From Fibrobacter sp. UWB11 (GTDB lineage: Bacteria; Fibrobacterota; Fibrobacteria; Fibrobacterales; Fibrobacteraceae), in contig NZ_FSRT01000001.1 in the NCBI RefSeq assembly GCF_900143015.1, positions 1,116,001 through 1,180,000 on the forward strand: a stretch of 64,000 nt of DNA, in the 5' to 3' direction. This document shows positions 43,636 to 51,498 of the stretch, in pieces. The position numbers were made by a program, and so were the translations under genes. The notes below the pieces were generated by a model, which was not told the origin of the DNA, did not search any database, and saw only the letters and a program-made list of their open reading frames with translations. Numbering within the stretch: the first letter of the stretch is position 1; every line of letters starts with the position of its first letter.

Positions 43636-44808
43636 ATGATCAGTATCACTAAGCTTTTGATGGACACCCCGAATTTTGGGGATTCTCTTCGTTACGAACC
43701 TCATGCGCATGCTGCGAAGAATGGCGTGGGGGCGGGGCGCGGTCCCGTGGTAGTTTGGAATTGCACGAAGACTTGTAATTTGAAGTGCGTTCACTGTTAT
43801 GCGCGTTCTGAGGCGATTAAGTACCAGAACGAGCTTTCGCACGAAGAGGGAATCAAGCTTATTGATCAGCTCGCCGAATTTAATGTGCCGGTGCTGTTGT
43901 TCAGTGGTGGCGAACCGCTTTTGCGTCCGGACTTTTTTGAACTTGCAAACTACGCAGCAAGCAAGGGTATTCGTCCGACGATTTCGACGAACGGCACTTG
44001 CATCACGCCGGATGTGGCGCAGAAACTTAAGGCAATGGGTGTGGGCTATGTGGGCATCAGCTTGGATGGCTGCGAAGAAACTCATGACAAGTTCCGCGGT
44101 AAGCCGGGCGCATACCAGCTCGCATTGCGCGGTATTCGCAACTGTGTGGCAACGGGTCAGAAGGTGGGCCTCCGCTTTACGATTACGAAGTACAATTTTC
44201 AAGACTTGAACGCCATTTTTGATTTGCTGGAAGCAGAGAACATAGACAGAGTTTGTTTCTATCACCTTGTCTATAGCGGTCGTGGAAGTGCGATGGTTGC
44301 AAACGACTTAACTCATGAAGAGAGCCGCAAGGTGATGGACTTGATTATTGATCGTACGCTTGACTTTAAGAAACGCGGGATCAACAAGGAAATCTTGACG
44401 GTCGATAACCATGCCGATGCCGTTTATCTGTACCAGCGCATGAAGCGTGAAAATCCAGAACGTGCTGAAAAGATTTTGGATTTGATTAAGCGCAATGGCG
44501 GTAACCGCAGTGGCATGGCGTTTGGCAATATCGATAGCATTGGTAACGTGCATCCGGACCAGTTTACGCAATACATTACGCTCGGGAATGTGCGCGAACG
44601 TAGCTTTGGCGATATTTGGACGGACTTGTCGAACCCGATTATGGCGGGGCTCAAGGACCGTAAGCCTCTTTTAAAGGGACGTTGTCCGAAGTGCGCTTTC
44701 TTGAATTTGTGCAATGGCAATTTCCGTACGCGTGCTGAGGCTGTGACAGGCGACTTCTGGGCAGAAGACCCTGCTTGCTATTTGACGGATGAAGAAATTG
44801 GACTGTAA
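43636..44808 (+). CDS. ahbC: Radical SAM heme-biosynthesis protein, AhbC/NirJ1 type
   Basis: 390 residues. Radical SAM cluster motif Cys47-x3-Cys51-x2-Cys54 ('CNLKCVHCYA'), 'LFSGGEPLLRPDF' and a C-terminal Cys-rich region (CPKCAFLNLCNGNF ... DPAC) for a second Fe-S cluster. The start 'MISITKLLMD' with 'GDSLRY' matches NirJ1/AhbC proteins. AhbC removes two acetate side chains from 12,18-didecarboxysiroheme, giving iron-coproporphyrin III. It is directly followed by the AhbA/AhbB fusion that makes its substrate, which supports this call over heme d1 synthesis (no cytochrome cd1 gene is visible). Confidence 0.85.
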   Translation: MISITKLLMDTPNFGDSLRYEPHAHAAKNGVGAGRGPVVVWNCTKTCNLKCVHCYARSEAIKYQNELSHEEGIKLIDQLAEFNVPVLLFSGGEPLLRPDFFELANYAASKGIRPTISTNGTCITPDVAQKLKAMGVGYVGISLDGCEETHDKFRGKPGAYQLALRGIRNCVATGQKVGLRFTITKYNFQDLNAIFDLLEAENIDRVCFYHLVYSGRGSAMVANDLTHEESRKVMDLIIDRTLDFKKRGINKEILTVDNHADAVYLYQRMKRENPERAEKILDLIKRNGGNRSGMAFGNIDSIGNVHPDQFTQYITLGNVRERSFGDIWTDLSNPIMAGLKDRKPLLKGRCPKCAFLNLCNGNFRTRAEAVTGDFWAEDPACYLTDEEIGL

Positions 44809-44821
44809 CGTTCTTCGTTAA

Positions 44822-45928
44822 GTGTCGCAAATGTTGTGCCAAAAACTTCTCGCGATTATTCAAGACGGCTTTCCGTTGGTGGAACGCCCGTATAAAGCGC
44901 TTGCGGAAATGTTGAACGTTTCAGAACAAGAAGTTTTTGATGAAGTTGAGAAAATGCGTGCTTCAGGCGTGATTCGCCGTATCGGTGGCGTTTACGATTC
45001 CAAGAAACTTGGCTTTATATCTCGTTTGTGCGCAGGGATGGTGCCTGCATCGGAAAAAGATTTTTCGGTGGAACCACATGAGCAGACTGCAATGGAAAAA
45101 TTCGCGGCGGCTGTAAATGATGAGCACGCGATTACGCATAATTACATCCGCAGTCACAAATACAATGTATGGTTTACTGTCATTGCTGAAAATGAATCTG
45201 AAATTTTGACGATTGTGGATAAAATTTGTGCCGTAACAGAACTGCGCGATGTTCATGTTCTCACCGCTACAAAGAAGTACAAAATCAATACGGTGATGGG
45301 GGCTAAAGCTCCAGTAGACTGTGATTGCAAAAAAAATGATGATGCTACAAAGAACGTCATTGCAAGCCACACCTGCTCCGAGCGACAGCGTGGGAGGCTG
45401 GCGCGGCAATCCACTGCGGGTGTGTTAACTGAAGTTGACAAGTCCCGTATTCGCACGGCTTGTGACGACATTCCGCATACGCTCACTCCGTTCAAGGATT
45501 GGGGCGTTTCATGCGATGAACTTCGCAAAGATATTGAGGCCAAACGTATGCGTCGTTTTGGTGCTATTCTACGGCATCAAGATGCAGGATTCCCCTGCAA
45601 TGCGATGGTATGTTTTAGATTAAATGAGGAACCGTTTGCGGACTCTCGTCATTCAGACAATCCAGCCTTACGTCATTCTGACAACCGAAGGTTGGAAGAA
45701 TCCAGTAAAATTCTTGATCTTGCAAAAAAGCATTTTATTTCACATTGTTACGAACGTCCGACTTTTGAAGGATTTCCGTATAACGTATATGCTATGATGC
45801 ACGCTCAGACTCCAGAAGAATTGGATGGCTACATTAAGGAATCTGCGGCTCTGCTAGGCAATCCCGAATATGTTGTCCTCCATTCCCTCAAGGAACTCAA
45901 GAAGACGAGCTTCAAGTTTTTTGCTTAG
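44822..45928 (+). CDS. ahbAB: Siroheme decarboxylase, AhbA-AhbB fusion, with two in-frame repeat insertions
   Basis: 368 residues. AhbA and AhbB are usually separate ~150-170 residue Lrp/AsnC-like proteins. Here half 1 (~1-165) has the HTH 'MLNVSEQEVFDEVEKMRA' and 'GVIRRIGGVYDSKKLGF'; half 2 (~205-368) has 'WGVSCDELRKDIEAKRM', 'RRFGAILRHQDAGF' and 'SHCYERPTFEGFPYNVYAM'. Each pair decarboxylates siroheme twice to 12,18-didecarboxysiroheme. Residues ~178-199 between the halves are encoded by a palindromic repeat (45355-45415), and ~275-296 inside half 2 by another (45647-45706). The start is GTG 44822 or ATG 44831, without a good ribosome-binding site. It may be translationally coupled to ahbC. 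Confidence 0.82.
   Translation: MSQMLCQKLLAIIQDGFPLVERPYKALAEMLNVSEQEVFDEVEKMRASGVIRRIGGVYDSKKLGFISRLCAGMVPASEKDFSVEPHEQTAMEKFAAAVNDEHAITHNYIRSHKYNVWFTVIAENESEILTIVDKICAVTELRDVHVLTATKKYKINTVMGAKAPVDCDCKKNDDATKNVIASHTCSERQRGRLARQSTAGVLTEVDKSRIRTACDDIPHTLTPFKDWGVSCDELRKDIEAKRMRRFGAILRHQDAGFPCNAMVCFRLNEEPFADSRHSDNPALRHSDNRRLEESSKILDLAKKHFISHCYERPTFEGFPYNVYAMMHAQTPEELDGYIKESAALLGNPEYVVLHSLKELKKTSFKFFA
45355..45415. repeat. In-frame palindromic repeat at the AhbA/AhbB junction
   Basis: CGTCATTGC ... GCGGCAATCCACTGCGGG; ends match the repeats at 19758-19816 and 49132-49166. Encodes about 20 residues (IASHTCSERQRGRLARQSTA). Confidence 0.75.
45647..45706. repeat. In-frame double repeat inside AhbB half
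   Basis: Two CGTCATTC units in tandem (45647 and 45671), the second continuing GACAACCGAAGGTTGGAAGAATCCAG. Encodes 'SRHSDNPALRHSDNRRLEES', a segment foreign to the family. Confidence 0.7.
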
Positions 45929-45935
45929 TTTGCTG

Positions 45936-46628
45936 TTAAAAGTGAAAACCGAGCCCGACGTAAAATAATCCTCGCTGGCCCAAAGAAAGCAATCCGAGAG
46001 TGATTGGGACGTAACGTCCGATTTCAAGTCCGGCAAATGTTACATTGAACATAAATGATGAACGAGTTTCTGCTTCGTCACTATTGTTGAGAAAGTCATC
46101 TTTAATAATCATGAATCCAGCATCAATTTCAAAAAAGGGCCGGACAAATCCTTGACCATTGAGATTCACTCTAAATTTGGGCATGAAAGAGTATGTATAA
46201 ATGCTTTTTGTGGGGTGCGCAAAGTTGAATACAAGACCTGTTTCGAAATATTCATCGAATTTATAACCATAATCTAGTGAGAATGCACCCAATAGTGCGG
46301 TGTCGTCAATGTGTTTGCCCAATGAAAAAATCGAAGAAGTAACGGCTCTATTAGCACCGAATAAATCAGTCAGCGCATAAATGCCGTAAGAAAATGTGAT
46401 TGCATGATGCTTGATTTTAATTTCATTTTGTTTTGCATTCGCTTTTGTCAAAGCCATGCTGCTGTCGGCTTCGTTTGCTTTACTCTGGTTGTTTTTCCAG
46501 ACAGAATTTGTGTCGGTTATCCCTTCTCCGGCTTGAGCGTTTTCGACATATGTACCCATATCCCAAGCGTTGGCCTGCGATGCGAAAACTAACGAAATAA
46601 TAGCGCTGAAGAAAAATCTTTTTATCAT
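45936..46628 (-). CDS. Outer-membrane beta-barrel protein
   Basis: 230 residues with signal peptide IKRFFFSAIISLVFASQANA. A short Asn/Ser/Ala-rich linker is followed from ~65 by amphipathic beta strands ('HHAITFSYGIYAL', 'GAFSLDYGYKFDEYFETGLVF', 'FFEIDAGFMII'). It ends 'LFYVGLGFHF', a classic C-terminal Phe outer-membrane signal and similar to the ends of the proteins at 1-675 and 6540-7742. It interrupts the tetrapyrrole cluster in antisense orientation, 8 bases from the stop of the convergent ahbAB gene. Role unknown; no evidence for heme transport. Confidence 0.75.
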   Translation of the reverse strand: MIKRFFFSAIISLVFASQANAWDMGTYVENAQAGEGITDTNSVWKNNQSKANEADSSMALTKANAKQNEIKIKHHAITFSYGIYALTDLFGANRAVTSSIFSLGKHIDDTALLGAFSLDYGYKFDEYFETGLVFNFAHPTKSIYTYSFMPKFRVNLNGQGFVRPFFEIDAGFMIIKDDFLNNSDEAETRSSFMFNVTFAGLEIGRYVPITLGLLSLGQRGLFYVGLGFHF

Positions 46629-46786
46629 GCTCTTGAATATCCTAGCTAAATAATTCAGTTTCTATAAATTTATATATAATATTTTTTTTGAAAGAAAAAG
46701 CATTTTTCAATTAAGAAAGAGCATGAGTCGAGGCGAAATACCCTATATTGCGATTGGTGGAGTGTAATTTTTCTATCTTTGGGAAC

Positions 46787-48052
46787 ATGCGCAAGATTTA
46801 CATGGCCGGAATGAGCCACAAGGTGGCTGAAATCGCGATTCGCGAAAAGTTTTATATCCCGATGGACGTCAAGACCGAGGCGTTGAGTCACTCTCCGTTT
46901 GACGAACTTTTGATTCTTGCCACTTGTAACCGCACTGAAGTTTACGTCGCAAGCGACCGCGATATGGATACCGCCGAATTGGTTCGCTATGTTTGCAGTC
47001 TAGCACACCAGAGCTATGATGATTTTGCAAAGTTCTTCTATACGAAGGCGGGCGAGGATGTTGTTCATCATGTAATGAACGTGTGTGCGGGGCTTGATTC
47101 CGTGGCCATGGGCGAAGACCAAATTTTGCACCAGATTGACCGTGCTTATGAAACCGCGCTCCAGCTCAAGGCGACGGGCAACAGTTTGAACAAGCTTTTC
47201 CAAAGCGCTATTCACACGACAAAGCGTATCAAGACTGAGACGAACTTGAGCAAGCTCAGCTGCAACATTCCTTTTTTGGCGATGAAGCAGGTGCAAAAGA
47301 CTTTTGATGATTTGGAAAATCGTACGGTTTATATTGTCGGGCTTGGCGAAATGGGTTCGCTTATGCTCAAGTACGTGCAAGAGAATACGACGAAGATTTT
47401 TGCAAGTAGCAAGACTTTTGCCAATGCGGAAAAGTTCGGTGATGTATTGACTCCCGTCCGCTTTGAAGACCGCTACAGCGTTGTGGGTAAGAGTGATGTG
47501 TTGATTCTTTGCAGCGCAAGCCAAGAACCAATTATCACGATGGATGAATTTGAAAAAGCTATTGCATTGTGTCATCCTGAGAGAGAAGTTTCGGCTGCCG
47601 TGACAGCCCCTTCAAAGCGACTTGTTGTAGACCTCGCGAACCCGCGCAATGCGGAAGCCTCGATTGGTGATTTGCCCGGTGTGCAATATGTTTGCGTTGA
47701 TGACTTGGAACAAATTGTATCTGAAAACCGCAGACTGCGAATGATTGAACTCGAAGCGGCGCAAAAAATTTTGCAACAAGGTATCGAAGAATTCATGCAG
47801 TGGTATCGCATGGACGATATTGCAAAGGATATTCACGTCTTTGCAGAAAAGATGGTGTCTACCGCGAATGAAGAATCCGAAAAGTTGCTGCGTTCGCTTC
47901 CGGAAGTGTCTGATGCGGACAAAAAACGCATCCAGATGATGTACGAGCGCTTTGCTAAAAAGATGGCAAATGATTATTTGTACAAGGTAAAAGATTCGAA
48001 TTCGGCCGAAGATGTGCTGACGTATTTGAAATGTCTTCGCGAATGTAATTAG
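46787..48052 (+). CDS. hemA: Glutamyl-tRNA reductase, with an in-frame repeat insertion
   Basis: 421 residues from ATG 46787 (the frame is open to a TTG at 46748, but homology starts at 'MRKIYMAGMSHK'). NADPH-dependent reduction of Glu-tRNA to glutamate-1-semialdehyde, the first step of C5 tetrapyrrole synthesis. Catalytic Cys in 'LATCNRTEVYV' (~45), 'AGLDSVAMGEDQI', Rossmann 'VYIVGLGEMGSLM' (~184) and C-terminal dimerisation helices. Between 'EFEKAI' and 'RLVVDLANPRN' about 15 residues (CHPEREVSAAVTAPS) come from a palindromic repeat at 47571-47611 that normal GluTRs lack. hemC follows after 8 bases. Confidence 0.96.
   Translation: MRKIYMAGMSHKVAEIAIREKFYIPMDVKTEALSHSPFDELLILATCNRTEVYVASDRDMDTAELVRYVCSLAHQSYDDFAKFFYTKAGEDVVHHVMNVCAGLDSVAMGEDQILHQIDRAYETALQLKATGNSLNKLFQSAIHTTKRIKTETNLSKLSCNIPFLAMKQVQKTFDDLENRTVYIVGLGEMGSLMLKYVQENTTKIFASSKTFANAEKFGDVLTPVRFEDRYSVVGKSDVLILCSASQEPIITMDEFEKAIALCHPEREVSAAVTAPSKRLVVDLANPRNAEASIGDLPGVQYVCVDDLEQIVSENRRLRMIELEAAQKILQQGIEEFMQWYRMDDIAKDIHVFAEKMVSTANEESEKLLRSLPEVSDADKKRIQMMYERFAKKMANDYLYKVKDSNSAEDVLTYLKCLRECN
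47571..47611. repeat. In-frame palindromic repeat in hemA
   Basis: TGTCATCCTGAG start and TGACA near the end; sits between the NADPH domain's penultimate strand and the 'VVDLANPR' strand. Confidence 0.6.
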
Positions 48053-48060
48053 GGGGCGTG

Positions 48061-49026
48061 ATGAAACTTCGTGTAGCGACTCGCAAAAGTGCTTTGGCTT
48101 TGGCCCAGACAACGATGGCTGCTGATGCTATCGGTGTGCCTTACGAACTTGTTTCCATGACAACCGAAGGCGACCGCCGTTTGGACAAGTCTCTTGCTAG
48201 TTTTGGCGGCAAGGGCGTGTTCATCAAGGAATTGGAAGTTGCGCTTCTTGAAGGTCGTGCGGATATTGCGATTCACAGTTTGAAGGATATGCCTGCCGAG
48301 GTATTGCCGCAGTTCAAGCTTGCTGCTGTTTTGAAGCGTGAAGACCCACGTGATGCTTTCCTTTCGCGCGGTGGCGCTGAAGGTACTCGTTTTATGGATT
48401 TGCCTGCTGGCACTCGCGTTGGAACGGGTAGTATTCGCCGTATTGTTCAGCTGAAAGCGCTTCGTCCGGATATTGAATATGTGTCGATTCGTGGAAACAT
48501 CCAGACGCGTATTGGTAAACTTGCAGAACTCGATGGCGTTGTACTTGCGGCCGCTGGGCTCAAGCGTATGGGGCTTGCAGACCAAGTGACGGAATATTTT
48601 AGCACCGAACAAGTGCTCCCCGCTAGTGGTCAGGGGATTTTAGCGATTGAAACTTTGAATGATGAAAACCCTCAAGAGTCGCGCGGCCCCGGTCATGCGG
48701 ACCTTTCGCAAATTCTCGCTCGTGCGAACGATGTTGCTACATTCTGCATTGCCTCTGCGGAAATGGCTTATTTGAAGGCGCTCAATGCTGGTTGCCAATT
48801 CCCGGTCGCAAGTTTTGCGGAATTTGTTAACGATGGTTCTTGCGAAAAGAATGCTGATAGAATTGCGCAGTCTTTGAAAATTCGCGGTATATACTGGGAC
48901 GAAAAGTCGGAAAAACTCCTCCGTGCTGAAGTCTCCGGATGTATCGATTTGAACTCTGCGGATTGCGTTCTGCAAGCTAAGAATTTGGGCATTGAACTTG
49001 CTCAAAAAATCCAAAAGCAATTGTGA
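48061..49026 (+). CDS. hemC: Porphobilinogen deaminase (hydroxymethylbilane synthase)
   Basis: 321 residues from ATG 48061, preceded by AGGGGGCG. Joins four porphobilinogen units. Blocks: 'LRVATRKSALALAQ', 'GGKGVFIKELEVALLEG', 'IAIHSLKDMPAEV' (catalytic Asp), 'VGTGSIRRIVQLKALRP', 'SIRGNIQTRIGKL', 'ASGQGILAIE' and 'LNAGCQFPVASF', whose Cys carries the dipyrromethane cofactor. The stretch after 'AIETLN' (NPQESRGPGHADLSQ) looks slightly longer than usual, but no clear repeat ends are seen. Eight bases after hemA. Confidence 0.96.
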   Translation: MKLRVATRKSALALAQTTMAADAIGVPYELVSMTTEGDRRLDKSLASFGGKGVFIKELEVALLEGRADIAIHSLKDMPAEVLPQFKLAAVLKREDPRDAFLSRGGAEGTRFMDLPAGTRVGTGSIRRIVQLKALRPDIEYVSIRGNIQTRIGKLAELDGVVLAAAGLKRMGLADQVTEYFSTEQVLPASGQGILAIETLNDENPQESRGPGHADLSQILARANDVATFCIASAEMAYLKALNAGCQFPVASFAEFVNDGSCEKNADRIAQSLKIRGIYWDEKSEKLLRAEVSGCIDLNSADCVLQAKNLGIELAQKIQKQL

Positions 49027-49034
49027 TTTGCATT

Positions 49035-49066
49035 GTCATTCCCGACTCCGTTCGGGAATCGCCATC
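49035..49066. repeat. Intergenic palindromic repeat
   Basis: GTCATTCCCGA-CTCCGT-TCGGGAATCGCC; perfect TTCCCGA/TCGGGAA arms. Confidence 0.7.
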
Positions 49067-49076
49067 TTGTATCGCT

Positions 49077-49110
49077 AAAAAAATCCCGTACATTTGGAAT
49101 GTGCGGGATT
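49077..49110 (-). terminator. Terminator of the dCMP-deaminase-like gene (bidirectional)
   Basis: AATCCCGTACA / TGTGCGGGATT stem; seven T residues follow on the minus strand. It may also slow transcription out of hemC. Confidence 0.75.
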
Positions 49111-49131
49111 AACTTTGTTTAGTCAAATTTT

Positions 49132-49166
49132 CGTCATTGCGAGTCGCGGAGCGATGTGGCAATCTC
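49132..49166. repeat. Intergenic palindromic repeat (CGTCATTGCGAG...GGCAATCTC)
   Basis: Short copy of the family whose long copies are in frame at 45355 and 51861. Confidence 0.65.
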
Positions 49167-49170
49167 TAAA

Positions 49171-49728
49171 TTATTTCTTTTCAGGCTTCGAAACAATTGG
49201 GCGAATGCGTTTGCCGCAAAGCGTCACGACGATTCCTGCTTGAGCGAACATGTAGTAGGCTGTATCGCGGCTGTTGTTCAGCGTGGACTTGGGGTCGTAA
49301 TCATCCTTGGTCACGAACACTTCGGCAACACCGGAAAGGCTGATGTCTAGAGAACAGCGTTCGCAAGGGAAGCCAATCACGTAGAGCTTTGATCCCGGTG
49401 GAACCTTGCCGCGTGCGTAATGGAGAGCGTTGATTTCGGCGTGGACCATGAACGGATACTTGTTCGCTTCGAATTCGTGATGGCTGATGAGGTCACCCGT
49501 GTCGGCGTCCAAAAGGTCGTAGGCGAGGAGTTGTTTTTCGCGGGTGTACGGAACGGTCTCGTCGTCAAATCCTGCAGGAGCACCATTGTAACCTGTGCTG
49601 ATGACGCGTCCATCTGCGCTGACGAGAACTGCGCCCATTTGGGTATTCTGATCTTTGGAAAGACGAGCCTGTGCACACATCATCTGTGTATAGACTTCGT
49701 CGCGAAGCTTTGCTCTAGAACTATTCAT
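49171..49728 (-). CDS. dCMP/cytidine deaminase family protein (ComEB-like)
   Basis: 185 residues from ATG 49728 (six extra codons to a TTG at 49746 are possible). Zinc-deaminase motifs: 'MVHAEINALHYA' (HAE, proton-shuttling Glu) and 'GFPCERCSLDISLSG' (PCxxC). The N-terminal half 'MGAVLVSADGRVISTGYNGAP' is typical of dCMP deaminases, which supply dUMP for dTMP synthesis. It sits in antisense orientation inside the tetrapyrrole cluster, and its start lies only 54 bases from the cobA-hemD start, so the two share a divergent promoter region. Confidence 0.85.
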   Translation of the reverse strand: MNSSRAKLRDEVYTQMMCAQARLSKDQNTQMGAVLVSADGRVISTGYNGAPAGFDDETVPYTREKQLLAYDLLDADTGDLISHHEFEANKYPFMVHAEINALHYARGKVPPGSKLYVIGFPCERCSLDISLSGVAEVFVTKDDYDPKSTLNNSRDTAYYMFAQAGIVVTLCGKRIRPIVSKPEKK

Positions 49729-49782
49729 GCTCAAAAATATAGGCAAAATTTTAGTGCCGAACTTTTTCTAAATTTGGTTTCG

Positions 49783-51498
49783 ATGGAAAAATTGAATGAT
49801 TTTGGCAAAGTTTATTTGATTGGTGCTGGCCCTGGCGATCCGGGACTCTTGACTCTACGTGCCCATGCAATTTTGGAAAAGGCTGATGTCGTCGTTTACG
49901 ACCGTCTTGTTTCACCTGCAATTCTTGGAATGTGTAATAGCAAGGCTAAGATGGTTGATGTGGGCAAAATGCCGACGCACCATAAAGTAAAACAGTCCGA
50001 AATTAACAAACTATTGGTGAAGTTTGCTTGTGAAATGCCGCGGGCTACCATAGCTCGACTCAAGGGCGGTGACCCGTTCGTGTTTGGTCGTGGTGGCGAA
50101 GAAGCTTTGGAGCTCGTGGCTGCAGGCGTTGAATTTGAAGTTGTGCCGGGCGTGACTTCTGCAATTGCTGTTCCGGCGTATGCGGGTATCCCCGTGAGCC
50201 ATCGCGGAATTGCAACAAGTTTCCATATTATCACAGGACATGAAAAAGAAAAATCCGACGTGCCCCCTATCGCTGCACTCCAGGGTGACTATCATTCTGG
50301 AGCCGAAGGCGATAGAATCCAATGCAATCTCTCGTTGGATTTTGAAAATCTCGCAAAGTGCCAGGGAACACTTATTTTTTTGATGGGTATTGCCAATATG
50401 GATTATATTGCCCGTCGTTTAATTGAGTGCGGTAAAGACCCGAAGACTCCGCTTGCATTTATTGAAAAAGGAACTACTCCGTTCCAGCGTACTGTGATGG
50501 CGACGCTTGAAACTGCGGGAGAGACCATTGTACGTGAACAAGTGACGGCACCCGCAATTACGATTATGGGTGGAGTTGTTGAACTTGGCAAGACTCTGGC
50601 TTGGAAAAAGAATTGGCCACTTTCGGGTAAGCGCTTGGTTGTAACGCGTGCCGCAAAACAATCTAGCGGAATTACTTCACGCCTTACTGCTCTCGGTGCT
50701 GAAGTCATCGAAACTCCGATGATTGAAACACGGGATGTTTTCCCTTGTTGTCATGCCGGACTCCGTTCCGGCATCTCCAATTCTTCTGAAAATAAGGTTG
50801 TTGAGCCTGTCGAATTCGAAGACCTCAAAAATTTTGACATTCTCGCGTTCACAAGTACGAATGGCGTAGAAAGTTTCTTTAAGCAGTTGTTCGCGGCGGG
50901 TTACGATGTGCGCGTGCTTGCCGGCAAAAAAATTGCAAGTGTTGGGAAAATCACCGAAAAGAAGTTGCTTGAATACGGCATCCGTTGCGATTACGTTCCT
51001 GAAGACCACACCGGTGAAGGTTTGGGCCTGTTGTTGCAAAATGTGGTTCACGACGAATTCCGCATCCTTCTTTTGCAAGGCAATCTCGCAGACGATACTT
51101 TGCTCAAACTCTTGCCGAAAGCAACTCGTTGGGTCGTTTACGAAACGCTCCCGGTTGCAGAACTTCCGGAATGGAAACGCGAAGCCGTTGAATCCGCCGA
51201 TGCAGTTGTCTTTGCCAGCACCAGTGCTGTCGAGAATTTCGTTAAGATGATTTCAAATGAAAAAACGCGTCATTCTGAACGAAGTGAAGAATTCAGTGAT
51301 TCTCTGGATCCTTCGTTCGAAAAGCTCTCTCAGGATGACGTTGTTAAAAAAGCATCTTGCATCTCCTTTTGCATTGGTCGCATGACAGAAGCTTCTGCCC
51401 GCAAGCATGGCTTTGAAACTATCACATCCGACGAAACGACGATGGATTCACTCGTCAAAAAAATCGTGGAGTATTACACGATGGGGAAGAACGCATAA
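49783..51498 (+). CDS. cobA-hemD: Uroporphyrinogen-III methyltransferase/synthase fusion (CobA-HemD) with three in-frame repeat insertions
   Basis: 571 residues from ATG 49783. Residues ~8-270 are SAM-dependent uroporphyrinogen-III methyltransferase: 'VYLIGAGPGDPGLLTLRA', 'VVYDRLVS', 'RLKGGDPFVFGRGGEE', 'VVPGVTSAIAVPAYAGIP', 'GTLIFLMGI'. Residues ~285-571 are uroporphyrinogen-III synthase: 'GKRLVVTRAAKQS', 'LAFTSTNGVESFF', 'VFASTSAVENF', 'CIGRMTEASARKHGF'. Thus hydroxymethylbilane goes to precorrin-2 in one protein. Family-foreign segments at ~160-184, ~322-347 and ~495-520 coincide with palindromic repeats at 50267, 50749 and 51268. The stop overlaps the next ATG by one base. Confidence 0.93.
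   Translation: MEKLNDFGKVYLIGAGPGDPGLLTLRAHAILEKADVVVYDRLVSPAILGMCNSKAKMVDVGKMPTHHKVKQSEINKLLVKFACEMPRATIARLKGGDPFVFGRGGEEALELVAAGVEFEVVPGVTSAIAVPAYAGIPVSHRGIATSFHIITGHEKEKSDVPPIAALQGDYHSGAEGDRIQCNLSLDFENLAKCQGTLIFLMGIANMDYIARRLIECGKDPKTPLAFIEKGTTPFQRTVMATLETAGETIVREQVTAPAITIMGGVVELGKTLAWKKNWPLSGKRLVVTRAAKQSSGITSRLTALGAEVIETPMIETRDVFPCCHAGLRSGISNSSENKVVEPVEFEDLKNFDILAFTSTNGVESFFKQLFAAGYDVRVLAGKKIASVGKITEKKLLEYGIRCDYVPEDHTGEGLGLLLQNVVHDEFRILLLQGNLADDTLLKLLPKATRWVVYETLPVAELPEWKREAVESADAVVFASTSAVENFVKMISNEKTRHSERSEEFSDSLDPSFEKLSQDDVVKKASCISFCIGRMTEASARKHGFETITSDETTMDSLVKKIVEYYTMGKNA
50267..50330. repeat. In-frame palindromic repeat in the CobA part
   Basis: Arms CTATCGC-tgca-CTCCAG and CTGGAG-ccgaag-GCGATAG form a long hairpin (50267-50315), followed by AATCCAATGC. 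Inserted between 'GHEKEKSD' and 'LDFENLAKCQGT'. Confidence 0.75.
50749..50822. repeat. In-frame palindromic repeats in the HemD part (first site)
   Basis: TGTCATGCCGGA-CTCCGT-TCCGGCATCTC (50749-50777), then GGTTGTTGAGCCTGTCGAA (about 50800-50820), which looks like a second repeat type. Encodes 'CCHAGLRSGISNSSE' and 'VVEPVEF'. Confidence 0.7.
51268..51340. repeat. In-frame palindromic repeat in the HemD part (second site)
   Basis: Terminal inverted repeats CGTCATtCTGA / TCAGgATGACG (11 bases, one mismatch) around GGATCCTTCG. Encodes 'RHSERSEEFSDSLDPSFEKL' plus 'SQDDV'. Confidence 0.8.

Noticed and set aside
43636-45928. Heme d1 (nitrite reductase) biosynthesis
   Set aside because: NirJ-like and AhbAB-like proteins occur in both pathways, but no nirS, nirF or nirN is visible and the whole siroheme and early heme pathway is next to them; the heme b route fits better.
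46748-46786. 13-codon extension of hemA from TTG 46748
   Set aside because: Glutamyl-tRNA reductases begin with the 'IYMAGMSHK' strand directly after ATG 46787; the extension has no family match.
49420-49782. 121-codon N-terminal extension of cobA-hemD
   Set aside because: It is antisense to the dCMP-deaminase-like gene, and homology to the methyltransferase begins at the ATG at 49783.
50749-51340. Sequencing errors or frameshifts in HemD
   Set aside because: The reading frame continues through both foreign segments, and family motifs resume in the same frame on each side, so insertion is a better explanation than error.
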